Shown piece by piece: positions 8,890-18,404 of a DNA stretch of 64,000 nt. Source of the DNA: Charina bottae (lineage: Eukaryota > Chordata > Lepidosauria > Squamata > Charinaidae). A program made the position numbers and the translations under genes. Below the pieces are notes generated by a model. The model had not been told where the DNA came from and searched no databases. It worked only from the letters and a program-made list of their open reading frames with translations. The stretch covers positions 1,612,001-1,676,000 of the forward strand of contig JALMGJ010000018.1 of assembly GCA_023362775.1 (NCBI GenBank), written 5' to 3'. How positions within the stretch are numbered: the stretch's first letter is position 1; each line of letters starts with the position of its first letter.

Positions 8890-11800
8890 ATGGAACTTAA
8901 ATATCTGACATGGAATATTAATGGAGCCAATGCTCCACAAAAAAGAAGAAAGATATTTCATTTTTTGAAAAAACAGAAATTGGACATAAGTTGTTTACAA
9001 GAGACTCATATTTGTAAAAAAGATACTAAATATTTGATTCAAAAACAGCTTGGAGAAGAATTTATTTCGGCTGGATATAAAAAAACTAAAGGGGTAGTCT
9101 TATATGTACAACCAAAGTTAAACCCAAAATTGATATTAGCTGATGAAGAGGGTCGATACATTGTAGTAGAAATTAACATACAAGGAACTAAAACACTGAT
9201 AGTTGGACTTTATGCACCGAATATGGATAAAGGAGTATTTTATAAAAACCTGATGGATAAACTTTTGGACTTAACTTATGACAATTGGTGTTTCATGGGG
9301 GATTGGAATGGGGTAATTTACCCCAGATTGGATAGACAGTCACAAAAAGAAGTGAAGCAAACACAGGGAAAATTGCCACAAACATTTTTCGACTTGAAAG
9401 AGATGTTGGATTTACAAGACATTTGGAGATGTATGAATGGGACTTCCAGAGAATTTACATATTATTCAGAGAGATTTAAATCACATTCTAGAATAGATAT
9501 GATTTTGATATCTAAAAATTTGATGATGGATATTAACAAAGTTGATATATTACCTAAGACTTTATCAGATCATAATCCAGTAATGTTGACTCTTAAAGGG
9601 AAACGGAATGTATTTAGATGGAGATTGAATGAGTCACTACTACGGAATAATGATGTAGTTGATGTATGCAAAAAAAAATTAAGATAATATTTTCAATTTA
9701 ATTTGAATAAAGGGATTAATATTCAAACTGTATGGGAAGCCAGTAAAGCATATATGAGGGGTTATTTTATTCAATACAATGCTCAAATGAGGAAGAAAAA
9801 ACAAAAAAGAATTCAATTGATTTTAGATGAAATTAAAAGTAAAGAGTTAGATTTGAGAGATAAACCAATGGATGACACTTTGCTCACTCAAATTAAATTT
9901 CTACAAAAGCAAATATCAATGATATTAACTCAAGAGATAGAGACTCAAATGAAATTTACAAAACAAAAATATTTTGAATATGCAAATAAACCAGGTAGAT
10001 GGCTGGCTTATAAATTGAGGAAACAAAGACAAAAGAATTTGATTACTAATATTCAACATGAAGGAAAAACTCTGGTGAATAATATGGACATTCAAAAAAC
10101 CTTTCATGACTATTATTCTAAATTATATAAAAAACAAGATGTCAACTTGGATGAGATTGAAGAATATTTGAATAAACAAAAACTAACTGTTCTTAATGAC
10201 CAACAAAGATTGATATTAAATAATGTTATAACAAAAGAAGAATTGATAAAAGCTTTTAAGAATATTAGTAGTGGAAAAGCTCCTGGACCGGATGGATTGT
10301 CAGCAGCCTACTATAAATGTTTTGAAGAGGATTTATGTCTACCTTTGCAGAAGACTATGAATTCTATTTTGGAAACAGGAATTATGCCTGAAACTTGGAA
10401 AGAAGCACATATAACATTGATACCCAAAGAACAACAGGATTTAACATTAACTAAAAATTACAGACCAATATCTTTATTGAATAATGACTATAAGATATTT
10501 ACAACGATATTAGCAGAAAGAATGAAGAATATACTTAAGGATTTTATTCATCAAGACCAAACTGGTTTTCTACCCAAAAGACAAATTCATGACAATGTCC
10601 GAAACATAGTAGACGTAATTGAATATTTGGATCAACACTATGATAAACAAGCTGCCTTGATATTTATTGATGCTGAAAAAGCCTTTGACAACTTAAATTG
10701 GCCTTTTATGTTCAAAGTTTTGGAAAATATGAATTTTGGAGGAAATTTTATAAAATGGATTAAATCAATATATACTCCACAATTTGCCAAAATAATTGTT
10801 AATGGAGAATTTAGTAAGCCATGTGAAATACAAAAAGGTACTAGACAAGGTTGTCCATTATCTCCACTTTTGTTTATATTGGTATTAGAGGTTTTACTTA
10901 GAGATATTAGACAAGATGATGGTATCCATGGTATTAAAGTTAAAAAAGAAGTTTATAAACTAAGAGCATTTGCTGACGACCTAGTCATTACTTTGGAGAA
11001 TCCACTAGAAGGAATTGAAATATTAATACAGAAACTAAAAGACTTTGGGTCGCTAGCAGGGTTCAAAGTGAATTTACAGAAGACAAAAGTTTTGACCAAA
11101 AATATGGATTACCACCAACAAGAGAAATTGAAAGAAATAACAGGATATTCAATGGAAGAAAAAGTAAAATATTTGGGAGTATATTTAACAACTAAAAATG
11201 TTAAGTTGTTTAAGAATAATTATATTCCACTTTGGATGGATATTAAAAAAGATTTGGAACATTGGGAAAAACTGCAATTATCATTATTAGGTAGAATTTC
11301 AGCAATTAAAATGAATGTTTTGCCAAGAATTTTATATCTTTTTCAAACACTACCTATATTGGCATCAGAAGAACCTTTTAAACAATGGCAGCGAGATATT
11401 TCTAAGTTTATTTGGCAAGGGAAAAAACCAAGAGTAAAATATAAAGTCTTGCAAGACTCTAAAGAAAGAGGAGGACTAGGTCTACCGGATTTGAAATTAT
11501 ATTATGCTGCTTGTTGCTTGGTTTGGATTAAAGAATGGATAGTTTTGAAAAATGAAAAATTATTGAATTTGGAAGGACATGAATTAAGATATGGATGGCA
11601 TGGATATTTGTGGTACGATAAAGTTAAAGTTAATGTGGACTTTAAAAACCATTATATTAGAAGATCCTTGTTAAGAATCTGGAATAAATATAAATTAATC
11701 TTATGTTATAAAAGACCCTTATGGATTTCTACACAAGAAGCATTCTACAGAACAGAAGTAAGAAATAAAGATAAATGGTTAACCTACAAAGACTTTTTAA

Positions 11801-12651
11801 AGAAAGAACAAGGACAATATATAATTAAATCAATAGAAGAATTGGTATCAGAGGGATACAGTTTTCAATGGCTTTCATATATGCAGCTCGTAGAGAAATT
11901 TAAATTAGATAAGAAAGACCTTGAATTTGAACAAACCAAATCGGAATTTGAGATACAACTATGTGAGACAGATGATCATCTAATTGCAAAAATGTATAAA
12001 TTATTGTTAAAAGGTGAAATGGTAGAGGAACAAGTTAAAGACTGTATGATTAAATGGGCTAAAAATATTGGCCATAATATTCAAATGCAACAATGGGAAG
12101 ATATGTGGACCAAAGGGTTAAAATTTACTTTGTGTTATAATTTAAAAGAAAACTTTTATAAGATGATGTACAGATGGTATATGACCCCACAAAAACTTTC
12201 TAAAATGTATGGAAATGTCTCCAACTTATGTTGGAAATGTAAAAAAAAAGAGGGGTCTTTTTACCATATGTGGTGGACATGTGAGACTGCAAAGAAATTT
12301 TGGACTCAAATACATGCATTGATGCAAAATATATTACAAATTCGAGTTCCATTTAAACCGGAATTTTTCTTATTGGGAATAATTGATGGACAACCTGGGA
12401 AGCAATTTACAAGGATTATGCAATACATGATTACAGCAGCAAGACTTATTTTTGCACAAAATTGGAAAAACCAGATATCGCCTACAATACAAGATTGGAT
12501 GTTAAAATTGATGGATATGGCAGAGAATGATAAACTGACATGTTTATTAAAAGAAAATCCAAATAATTATTTCCTTAAAGAGTGGAAACCATTAACTGAC
12601 TATTTACAAGATGCGGGAGGGGCAAAGCTTATATGGGGATTTGAAGATTAA
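8890..12651 (+). pseudogene. L1 ORF2 (endonuclease-reverse transcriptase), one nonsense codon
   Basis: ORF2p nicks target DNA and primes reverse transcription of L1 RNA. The frame spans 1,253 codons and is interrupted only by TAA at 9685-9687 (codon 266), between endonuclease and RT; both sides are in the same frame. Endonuclease residues are present: TWNINGAN, LQETH, GLYAPN, GDWNGV, SDHNPV. The RT has APGPDGLSAAYYK, FIDAEKAFDNLNW, GTRQGCPLSPLLFI and FADD (codons 694-697). A CCHC-like knuckle, CWKC...HMWWTC, starts near codon 1114. Apart from the stop, all expected catalytic residues are visible. The stop should abolish full-length protein unless it is polymorphic or read through. Confidence 0.96.
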
Positions 12652-12919
12652 AATATATATATATTGATGTAATAGACAAGAAATATTCTTTAATATTATA
12701 TATAGACCTAGCATGTAAGATAAAATTTTTAAAATACCATGACCAGATACAAATCGGAAGTTGACCAAATTCTGTTTCAGCTTTATCTTTTTTTCTTTTT
12801 TCCTTTACTACACTTTTTTATCTTTTCTTTTTTCTTGATTTGTATTTCCATTTTCTTTTCTGTTTCAAACTTTTATCTATGTAAAATTAAAATCTAATAA
12901 AATTTGTTAAAAAAAAAAA
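12652..12919 (+). other. L1 3' UTR, polyadenylation signal and A-tail
   Basis: A short 3' UTR with a TTTTTCTTTT-rich tract (about 12785-12860), AATAAA at 12896-12901 and an A-run ending at 12919. The right TSD follows at once. Confidence 0.9.
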
Positions 12920-12933
12920 GAAAATCGCTGTCC
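12920..12933 (+). repeat. L1 target-site duplication, right
   Basis: Perfect match to 6594-6607, directly after the L1 A-run. Confidence 0.95.
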
Positions 12934-13277
12934 TGTGGTCTCCTTGTGAGGATCAGTCATCTGAAGCACATGTGGGTGATCTCCCATTCTCTCCTTATTT
13001 GGAGAGGTTCAAAGGAACTGGTCTACTCACCAGTTCCTTGGTCTTTGCTGTGGTTACTCGCACCACTTTTGCAGAGCCATCTTCAGTTCACCATACTTCT
13101 CCCGGAAGCCCCTTCCTGTTTATATTATAAATTATCAAAGAGCGACACCCAGAGTCACTCTTTGAGTGAGATGGGCTGTGACTAAATTTGAAATATAAAT
13201 AATAAATATATAAATAAATCATGTCTAACTAAAGAACTGATAACATACATTTTAAGATGATAGATGATAGATGGTTA

Positions 13278-13595
13278 GGGGCAGGCACAATGGCTCAGTG
13301 GTTAAGATGCCAGGCTTGTCGATTGGAAGGTCGGTGGTTCGAGACCCGAGCGCTGCGTGACAGAGTGAGCTCCTGCACTCGCCCCAGCTCTTGCCAACCT
13401 AGCAATTCAAAAGCATGCAAATGCAAGTAGATAAATAGGTACCACTTTGGTGGGATGGTAACAGCGTTCCGTGCGCATCATGCCAGCCACATGACCATGG
13501 AAGCGTCTTCGGACAGCGCTGGTTCTTCGGCTAAGATGAGCACCACCCCTTAGAGTTGGACACGACTGTGCAGGGGAAAACGTTTACCTTTACCT
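13278..13595 (+). mobile_element. tRNA-derived SINE, family A
   Basis: Head GGGGCAGGCACAATGGCTCAG resembles a tRNA A box region, with GGTGGTTCGAGACC as B box. The body carries CTCGCCCCAGCTCTTGCC and GTACCACTTTGGTGGG, and the 3' part has GTTGGACACGACTG, which resembles the BovB 3' end. Several more copies lie in the window. The flanks are GATAGAT repeats, so a TSD cannot be distinguished. Confidence 0.88.
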
Positions 13596-13650
13596 GATAG
13601 AAGATAGATGATAGATGATAGATGATAGATGATAGATGATAGATGATAGA
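13596..13650 (+). repeat. GATAGAT microsatellite
   Basis: Tandem 7-bp ATGATAG units directly after the SINE tail, with a longer version at 28085-28162. The unit also occurs before the SINE near 13257-13274. Confidence 0.95.
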
Positions 13651-14114
13651 GTTGGATGAAACACTGGTGGCCATAGAATATAACTCCAAGCATCCCCAAA
13701 AGATAGTTCTTTCTTGAATACATCCAGTGAAGAATGAAGAATTGATTTCCCTGTTGAACTCTTCTTACCCTCAAGAAGTTATGTCTAATATTCAAGCAGA
13801 ACATGTCTTGCAATAAATCTGTCAATACTACTAAAAGTCTATTCTAATTTAGAAGACCTATCAATTTAAAATATAGACTTTATGCAGAGAGAAACCCAAA
13901 TTTTGGATGTGGTACAAATTCATGTATTAAATTGTAGTCTAGAAATGGTTTCCAATTTGAATTAAATTCTGTCAGATTTACTTTTGAGGTATGAAGTTAT
14001 TCTAGACATCAAAACATATTCCCCACAACTTTGTTAACCTTCCATAGAAGGGATCCAATAAAAGGCATATAATATTCTTGCAGCAATTAGTTTGTACAAA
14101 GCTAATTCAGTATA

Positions 14115-14830
14115 CTTTGTTGGAATATACCATCTTATACCAATTTTCTTTGAGTATTCTACTTGGTGTAAATACTCTTCTTCCTTTGAAATTCCCATTC
14201 TTGCATATCTATTACTGTAGTGCATCTAAATCCATCATCCATTTAATGATACAATCTTTGTCTTGTTCAGTTTCTGAATATTTCACCAGCAATTTATAAA
14301 TGTGGCTCAGCAGATGTTCCAAGTTACATATGATAAGATATGCAAATTCAGTCAAATCTCTAAGTGTCCTTGTTTTTATAATTCTTTTAATACTATGCTA
14401 TTTATTAGTGAAATCAGCCAAGTGAACTGAACCTTTGTGAAGTAAGAGTCTCAAAAGATCTTGTCTGTCTTATTAATGATCAAATCTTGCAAGCTAAAGA
14501 AATTATCTCCCACTGAGTTAATTTCCTTGTGTCTTCCTCTTCATAAAAATAAACATTTAGTAGCAAAGCAAGAGAGGGAAAAACTGGGCTAATTCGTTTC
14601 ATTTATTGAATGCCCTGTATTTATCCAGGGCATTCAATAAATGGCTTATTATTGCATGAACTCTTATAAACAGTTTTCTCTGTTTCTATCAATCCAGACA
14701 TAATTCAGCAGAATGGCTGGAAATCCTGCCCCTTCTCTGTAGAAGGGGCCGGTCTGTAATATATACATCAGTCCTGAATATCCTCCCTTCTCTGCCTCTG
14801 AGATCTAGCACACTTCAATAGCTGGAGAAC
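14115..14830. other. AT-rich sequence with an 18-bp perfect hairpin
   Basis: No gene recognised. The section near 14120-14400 weakly resembles 50930-51150 (both contain TATACCAATTTTCT and an antisense-LINE-like texture). At 14600-14643 there is a perfect inverted repeat: 18-bp arms, 8-bp loop. Confidence 0.45.
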
Positions 14831-14843
14831 ATTCATGATCCAT

Positions 14844-15388
14844 TGTCTGTAGCTTGAATCGTGTCAACTGGATTTCTATTTTCTCAGTGGAAACGTTTCG
14901 CTCCTTATCCAAGGAGCTTCTTCAGTCTGAGCAAAGTTGGCAAGGGAATCCTTAAATATGTTTCTAGGTGGCTGTGTGACCTTGCACCTGGGGCTAAGTC
15001 ATGGTTATTTTGAGATGTTATTTCTAAGTCCCTTTATTATCTAAAGGAGGATCGTTAAGATTACCATGCTGCTGTTGAGCTTGCGAAATGGTCTTAATCT
15101 TCCTAGGCACAGAAGGCAAAGCAGGGAGGAAGATGGGGGAGAGATTGTGCCTGAGGACCCCACCTCTATTCAAGTAAGGATTTTCCAAGTTGGCATAAAT
15201 GGATTCCTTGACCCCTCTCTCAAACCACCTATCTTCTCTGTCTAAAATGTGAACATTTATGTCCTCAAATGAGTGTCCTTTTTCCTTTAGATGAAGATAA
15301 ACTGCTGACTCTGGTCCTGTGGTGTTACTTCTCCTGTGTTGGGCCATCCTCCTGTACAAAAGTTGTTTGGTTTCTCCAATGTAGATAG
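14844..15388 (-). mobile_element. 5'-truncated Penelope-like element (endonuclease and 3' end)
   Basis: A PLE fragment on the minus strand, bounded by a 13-bp TSD, ATTCATGATCCAT (14831-14843 and 15389-15401). The coding part (down to 15024) starts at the YIG of a GIY-YIG endonuclease: YIGETKQLLYRRMAQHRR, then KEKGHSFEDINVHILD, ERGVKESIYANLENP. The endonuclease nicks DNA during PLE insertion. A terminal region with a hammerhead-like motif follows. The upstream RT is missing, typical of 5' truncation. Residues upstream of YIG in the open frame belong to flanking DNA. Confidence 0.88.
14889..14925 (-). ncRNA. Hammerhead-like motif in PLE terminus
   Basis: Minus strand reads CTGAAGA, one extra base, a stem GCTCC/GGAGC with an 8-base loop, then GAAACG. 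PLEs are known to carry hammerhead ribozymes in their terminal repeats. The unpaired base after CTGAAGA departs from the canonical core, so activity is uncertain. Confidence 0.55.
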
Positions 15389-15401
15389 ATTCATGATCCA
15401 T

Positions 15402-16094
15402 CCTTGGGTCCCCAGCCATGACATGAACATGCCATGATACAATCCTCCTGATGTTGCCTTTTTCTCATCCCTGACCTAAGCTGAAGCAGCTTAATGTCGT
15501 CTTTAGATGTTCCAACTTCCCAAGACAATGTCTTCCATGGACACAACCTAGGATGCTTCACCAACAATGTGGTTGATGTTGCAGTCAGGGTTGGGATCTG
15601 CCCCACCCCTATTGGCCACTTTAGGCTGCTGTAGGCAGGTCCCTCTGGAGCTATTTTGGCTTGGGTTGCAGAAGAGACCTGACCCCTGACTTCGACAGAG
15701 TCAGGGGTCTGCAGAATTCGTGACCCTTGTTTTCTAAAGGGCTTATTGGGCCTTAGATGGTCTCCGGAGATACACAGTTTTAACGCTCTTTTGAAATAGC
15801 ACTAAGCCACTTTTAAAATCCAGACGGAGTGTTCTTTTGAAAGGGCTGCAAAGAAGATAAGTTCAAACTAGAAAAGAGAGCCAGATCCTGCCAGCCGTTT
15901 GTTGCTGGTTCTTTCTCAAACGGCTGCTTTACAGGCTTTATCCTGCTTCTGCCAACAAGACGTTTCCTGCAGCCATTTGCTTTACTGCTTTCGCTCCTTT
16001 GGTTGGGGAGCCATTTTGCCTGCTTCACAGGCTTCTGAGCACTGCCATGGCACTCAGGGCCAGCCCTGTGTTTACCTTGCAGCACAAGCTTGTT
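15402..16094. other. Intergenic sequence, nothing recognised
   Basis: No protein family or repeat was identified here. Open frames on both strands are short and unsupported. Confidence 0.45.
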
Positions 16095-16160
16095 TTTATT
16101 TATTTATTTATTTAAATTTAGAGGCCGCCCGACTTCAAATGATTCCTGGGGGCCTACAAA
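16095..16160 (-). mobile_element. L2-type 3' tail fragment
   Basis: A (TTTA)n run followed by TTTAGAGGCCGCCCGACTTC on the plus strand is the reverse complement of the GGCGG...(AATA)n ends that terminate L2-type LINEs and dependent SINEs elsewhere in this window (25240-25325). Confidence 0.5.
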
Positions 16161-16238
16161 TAAAAATATGAAAGAACCATAAAACCAAGCAAGAAAGATC
16201 CATGCATGTCTGGAAAATATAGAGTCTAAGTTGAGGGT

Positions 16239-16572
16239 AGGGGGCGTGGTGGCTCAGCGGGTAAGACGCCAGGCTTGTCGATCGGAAGATCGCAAGTTCG
16301 GAGGTTCGAATCCCTAGCCCCGCGTGCGGAGTGAGCTCCCGCACTCGCCCCAGCTCTTGCCAACCTAGCAATTTGAAAGCATGCAAATGCAAGTAGATGA
16401 ATAGGTACCACTTTGGTGGGTAGGTAACAGCGTTCCACGTGCGTCATGCCGGCCACATGACCGTGGAAGCATCTTCGGACAACGCTGGCTCTTTGGCTAA
16501 CAAACGGAGATGAGCACCGGCCCCTGGAGTCGGACACGACTGCACAAATGTGCGGGGGGAACCTTTGCCTTT
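16239..16572 (+). mobile_element. tRNA-derived SINE, family A, full length
   Basis: Starts GGGGCGTGGTGGCTCAGCGG, B box GGAGGTTCGAATCCC, and ends with GAGTCGGACACGACTGCAC and an AACCTTT tail. A 12-bp TSD, TAAGTTGAGGGT, lies at 16227-16238 and 16573-16584, so this is an independent insertion. It lacks two bases in the CGTG(AC)GGAG segment, a private change shared with the copy at 27320-27652, which marks this locus as the donor of that copy. Confidence 0.93.
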
Positions 16573-16936
16573 TAAGTTGAGGGTGGAGCTCACTCATTGT
16601 TGCTCACTCACTCTCACTTCATATCTGTTAACTTGAATAACAAGTCAGAACAACAGGTCAGGAGGGGTCCATGGGGTAAAGCAGGAAGGAGGGACCCTGC
16701 CGTTCCTCACACCCTCCCCTGTGCCTGCGACCTGTCAGGCTATTTCTCTCTCTGTCTCCCTTTTTTAAAAATATATTTATTGAGAGTTTTACATGAAGTA
16801 AAAGACAAATCTAAAGAAAAGAAAGAAGAAAGAAAAAGGTGCAAGAAAAGCAAAAAAGAAAAGAAAGAAACTGATGTTATGGAATATAATGAAATATAAT
16901 ATAGATATAATCATATAAATATAATCTTCAACAGAT

Positions 16937-17166
16937 CTTTTTTTATCTGTTCAATCGTCTCCGATTCTCGGAGCCTGCCTGGACAATTCCCTGCAGTTTT
17001 CTTGCCAAGGTTTTCAGAAGTGGTTTGCCATTGCCTCCTTCCTGGGGCTGAGAGAGAGGGACTGGCCCAAGGTCACTCAGCTGGCTTTGTGCCCAAGGCA
17101 GGACTAGAACTCACGGTCTCCCGGTTTCTAGCCTGTTGCCTTAACCACTAAACCATACTGGCTCTC
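16937..17166 (-). mobile_element. CORE/MIR-like tRNA SINE (family B) with BovB-like tail
   Basis: On the minus strand: head GAGCCAGTATGGTTTAGTGG, B-box-like CGTGAGTTCTAGTCC, core with TGACCTTGGGCCAGTCCCTC, and a 3' end GAATCGGAGACGATTGAAC similar to the BovB terminus. TSD CTTCAACAGAT at 16926-16936 and 17167-17177. Confidence 0.88.
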
Positions 17167-17177
17167 CTTCAACAGAT

Positions 17178-17694
17178 AAAAACAGTCTTATAATCTTCCC
17201 CCCCTCTTAGATGTTATACAAGTCCCTTCAGCCCCTCATTTAATCCACATCTTCTTAATCTTCAAAGCCATAAATCATTGTTTTATTTCTTTCTTCTTTC
17301 AGCAAAAAGTCCATATAAGGTCTCTAGTCTTTCAGAAAAGTTTTTGTTGTATTTTCTCTGACCAAACAGGTCAGCTTTGCCATCTCAGTGAATCCTGACA
17401 TTTTCACAATCCGTTCCGCAGGCTATTTCTCAACACAGGTCTAGTAGTGCTTTGAAAGAGTGCTAAACCCACATCTAAAAATAGCTTGAGAGGCAGGTCT
17501 CAGGGCGCAGCACCTCCATGTTAGTGACTTGTCACTTGAGGAACTTGAAAGGGGGCTTAACCCTCCAACCTAGGCAACCACCTACCCTCTCCCAAGAACA
17601 ATTGAGAACAGTTAGTGGAGGAGAAATGAAACCAGGGGAACCCTTCACTTGCTTTCCTAGGTTTTCCCTCATTAAACGTGTAACCATTCATCAC
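17178..17694. other. Intergenic, antisense-LINE-like sequence
   Basis: Together with 16760-16936 this resembles the AT-rich DNA at 4900-5600 and may be an old antisense LINE 3' region split by the SINE. No coding frame is supported. Confidence 0.3.
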
Positions 17695-17703
17695 TGTCTA
17701 GCC

Positions 17704-17837
17704 AGAGTTTCTCAACCTTGGCCACTTGAAGATGTGTGGACTTCAACTCCCAGAATTCCCCAGCCAGCAAGGCTGGCTGGGGAATTCTGGGAGTTGAAGT
17801 CCACACATCTTCAAGTGGCCAAGGTTGAGAAACACTG
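17704..17837. mobile_element. hAT-type hairpin MITE
   Basis: An almost perfect palindrome of about 134 bp whose ends read AGAGTTTCTCAACCTTGG and its complement ending AACACTG. Flanks GTCTAGCC and CTCTAGCC agree at seven of eight bases, an 8-bp TSD as expected for hAT. Related copies at 22707-22823, 47521-47626 and (truncated) 38250-38311. Confidence 0.9.
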
Positions 17838-18087
17838 CTCTAGCCCTTCCCTGATGCAAAATGGGGCTTGGCCGTTGAGGCAACACTATTTATGCCAGTG
17901 TACTTTCCTGCCATCTCAAAGACAGGAGGACAGCATGTTAACCTGGAATAGGAAGAAGAGACTTCAAACTTATGGGGGTGAAACAGAAACATGCAAAGCC
18001 CCATCCACCGGCTGCTTCCCCCAATACAGGGGTCGGCAAACTTTTTATGCCGGGAGCCATTTTGACATGCTCGTGCACATTTTGAAA

Positions 18088-18170
18088 TGCTAGAGAGCCA
18101 GGGGGCGGGGTTTGCGGGCGGGGGCCAATCACGTGGAAGGGGGCGGGGTTTGCGGGCGGGAGACGGCGTC
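18088..18170 (+). repeat. GC-box/CCAAT tandem module in the hAT left end
   Basis: Two units of GGGGCGGGGTTTGCGGGCGG with the intervening GGCCAATCACGTGGAAG. A third unit lies near the right end (22413-22450). GGGGCGGGG matches an Sp1 GC box and CCAAT an NF-Y box. A related array occurs in the hAT element at 51305-51577. Confidence 0.7.
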
Positions 18171-18251
18171 CACCCGGCCCAGCTGCCCGGGGTCCAGGGA
18201 GATCAGCTCCGGCGGGATCTGTGGCGAAGAGCGGCTGTGGGGGGGGGGGGG

Positions 18252-18350
18252 CGGGCGGCGACGACAAGCGACGCGCTTCAGGCTTTCAGCGCTGGAAGGA
18301 GGCCCGCCTTCCAGCGCTGAAAGCCTGAAGCGCGCCGCTTGTCGTCGCCG
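18252..18350. repeat. Long palindrome flanking the minisatellite
   Basis: Two arms of about 47 bp around GGCGACGACAAGCG and CGCTTGTCGTCGCC, nearly perfect complements meeting at GGCCCGCC. A single strand would fold into a very stable hairpin. Confidence 0.9.
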
Positions 18351-18404
18351 CCCGACCCCCCCCCCACGGCCGCTCTTCGCCCGCCCGCGTTGAACAAAGA
18401 AGAT

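Larger units (their letters stand above)
6608..12919 (+). mobile_element. Full-length L1 LINE, ~6.3 kb
   Basis: A complete L1 lies between perfect 14-bp TSDs: 5' UTR 6608-7774, ORF1 7775-8875, a 14-bp spacer, ORF2 8890-12651, 3' UTR, AATAAA at 12896-12901 and a short A-tail. Both proteins are clearly L1-clade. The only evident lesion is one in-frame stop in ORF2. Perfect TSDs and near-intact frames indicate a young insertion. Its A-rich sense strand contrasts with the GC-rich hAT region downstream. Confidence 0.97.
13224..14114 (+). repeat. Segment duplicated at 27715-28626
   Basis: This ~0.9-kb block is present again at 27715-28626 with only a few substitutions and a different GATAGAT repeat length. 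It contains a family-A SINE (13278-13595), a GATAGAT microsatellite, and about 460 bp of other sequence. This copy continues naturally into its right flank, so it is the probable donor of the copy inside the TSD-flanked insertion at 27.3-29 kb. Confidence 0.93.

Noticed and set aside
16243..16320. True tRNA genes at the SINE heads
   Set aside because: A and B box-like words are present but the cloverleaf is not complete, and the same head recurs in every family-A copy with a SINE body and TSDs.
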